Assembly: GCF_000812025.2 (NCBI RefSeq) | Contig: NZ_JWJE02000004.1 | Span: forward strand, 62,001-126,000 | DNA from: Bacillus thermotolerans | Lineage (GTDB): Bacteria; Bacillota; Bacilli; Bacillales; Domibacillaceae | DNA: 64,000 nt | Direction of reading: 5' to 3' | Shown: piece after piece, positions 63,159 to 64,000 of the stretch | How positions within the stretch are numbered: the stretch's first letter is position 1 | Layout: each line of letters starts with the position of its first letter | Made by a program: the position numbers and the translations under genes | The notes under the pieces: model-generated | Seen by the model: the letters and a program-made list of their open reading frames with translations, nothing else | What the model was told of the DNA's origin: nothing | The model's database searches: none

Positions 63159-64000
63159 TTGAAAAAGTGGTGGAAAGGGATTGCGGCTACCGGACTAGCA
63201 GGATCTATGCTGCTGGCTGGCTGCGGAGGAGAAACAGGGGGAGAAAGTGGAAGCGGAGAGCAAGGCGCTTCTGGCAATAACCAGGGAGAAACCTATCAGA
63301 TTGGGGTAACGCAGCTTGTTGAGCACCCGTCTCTTGATAACGCTTACGACGGCTTTAAGAAGGCCATCGAAGACGCAGGGCTTGAAGCGGAATTCGATGT
63401 CCAAATCGCTCAAGGAGACCAAAACAATAACCAAACGATTGCGAATAACCTGGCGGGTAATAATGTGGACTTGATTTTTGCCAACTCTACGCCTAGTGCG
63501 GTAGGGGCCTTAAATGCGACGAAGGATATTCCGATTGTTTTCACCTCTGTAAGTGATCCAAAAGCAGCGGGATTAGTGAAGGACCCGGAGAAACCAGGAG
63601 CAAATGTCACAGGAACAACTGACCTGCACCCTGAAGCGATTCCGAAAACGATTGAATTTATGGCTAATGAATTTGAAGGCAAGCGGGTAGGGACGATTTA
63701 CAATGCGGGTGAGCAAAATTCTGTTGCTCAAATTGAAGAGGTGAAAAAGATCATGGAAGAGAACGGCCTCGAAGTCGTGCCGGTTACCGTATCCGCTTCC
63801 TCAGAAGTAAAACAGGCAGCAGAGTCGCTGGTTGGAAAGGCGGACATGATCTATATTATTACAGACAATACGGTTGTATCGGCGCTTGAATCCGTTATTC
63901 AAGTAGCGAACCAGGAAGACATTCCTTTGTTTGTCGGCGAGCTGGACTCTGTTAAGCGGGGCGGCTTTGCGGCTTACGGATTTGAGTATTATGACATCGG
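63159..64000 (+). CDS. ABC transporter substrate-binding lipoprotein (PF04392 type), cut by window end
   Basis: TTG start at 63159 behind AAAGGAGGGAAAGG; the frame stays open to the window end (280 residues visible). A lipoprotein signal ends in LLAGC, followed by a Gly/Glu/Ser-rich linker and a periplasmic-binding fold: GVTQLVEHPSLDNAYDGFKK, IFANSTPSAVGALNAT, PIVFTSVSDP, NVTGTTDLHP. This is the ABC_sub_bind/TrpX-like family, whose members bind amino acids or related small molecules; the ligand is not inferable here. Permease and ATPase genes are expected downstream. Confidence 0.92.
   Translation, partial: MKKWWKGIAATGLAGSMLLAGCGGETGGESGSGEQGASGNNQGETYQIGVTQLVEHPSLDNAYDGFKKAIEDAGLEAEFDVQIAQGDQNNNQTIANNLAGNNVDLIFANSTPSAVGALNATKDIPIVFTSVSDPKAAGLVKDPEKPGANVTGTTDLHPEAIPKTIEFMANEFEGKRVGTIYNAGEQNSVAQIEEVKKIMEENGLEVVPVTVSASSEVKQAAESLVGKADMIYIITDNTVVSALESVIQVANQEDIPLFVGELDSVKRGGFAAYGFEYYDI

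Overview
The window is a stretch of chromosome from a low-to-moderate G+C, endospore-forming member of the Bacillaceae. I cannot assign a genus from sequence reading alone. The gene order follows the Bacillus subtilis ypiA-qcr-dapB-panBCD-dinG-ponA-rnpB-xpt-ypbR-cspD-thy-dfr region closely but not perfectly. Strong AGGAGG-type ribosome sites, SigA-like promoters, T-tailed terminators, a type B RNase P RNA, bacillithiol genes, QcrABC and the sporulation gene ypjB all fit this. Nearly every gene is a housekeeping gene and most are on the + strand.

Layout. 1-4.2 kb: ypiA (cut by the window edge), ypiB, ypiF and the menaquinol:cytochrome c reductase operon qcrABC. 4.2-7.4 kb: ypjA, ypjB, a YugP-type membrane metalloprotease and, on the - strand, ypjC. 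7.5-13.1 kb: a compact, partly overlapping operon ypjD-dapB-mgsA-bshB1-bshA-cca-birA (lysine/cell wall precursor, methylglyoxal, bacillithiol, tRNA CCA end, biotin). 13.2-16.6 kb: a lipoprotein sugar dehydrogenase facing away from panBCD; panBCD is preceded by a 200-nt leader that can fold as an attenuator. 17-19.6 kb: a small accessory island with an MFS transporter and a frameshifted M20 amidohydrolase. 20-28.7 kb: dinG, a secreted degenerate metallo-beta-lactamase-like protein, ypmA, aspB, asnS, dnaD, nth, ypoC. 28.8-32.4 kb (-): recU-ponA. 32.8-39.3 kb: small ypp genes, the mitomycin repair pair mrfA-mrfB, ypsA, gpsB and rnpB. 39.5-44 kb: an rRNA-methyltransferase-like gene, a ctaG-like gene, then the guanine riboswitch with xpt-pbuX. 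44.3-50.7 kb: a very small gene behind apparent Fur boxes, a zinc-ribbon protein, the double dynamin DynA, a rhodanese and a FEN-type exonuclease. 50.7-54.8 kb: two RNase H-fold genes (ypdQ, ypeP), the queuosine-precursor transporter ypdP, ypeQ, cspD, mntR and an HExxH protein. 54.8-55.1 kb: a structured intergenic repeat. 55.2-62.4 kb: methyltransferase, ABC-F protein, ypgR, the bacilliredoxin brxA, ypiP, thyA, folA. 62.4-64 kb: a decayed small membrane-protein gene and the start of an ABC substrate-binding lipoprotein gene.

Functional links: bshA/bshB1 make bacillithiol, which BrxA uses as redox partner. panBCD feeds CoA. thyA and folA form the thymidylate/folate pair. GpsB, PonA, YpsA and RecU sit together as in other Firmicutes where cell wall synthesis and division are linked. 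MrfA/MrfB, Nth, DinG and the FEN exonuclease are a dispersed DNA-repair set.

Most of the window is conventional. The points that go beyond routine annotation are: the panB attenuator-like leader; a 32-codon membrane peptide under a promoter overlapped by Fur-like boxes; a ypdP leader whose hairpin loop is complementary to the Shine-Dalgarno sequence; a structured 128-nt repeat bracketed by near-duplicate hairpins; a 16-bp perfect inverted repeat inside ypmA; and three probable frameshift-broken genes. I found no CRISPR array, prophage, complete insertion sequence or tRNA gene.
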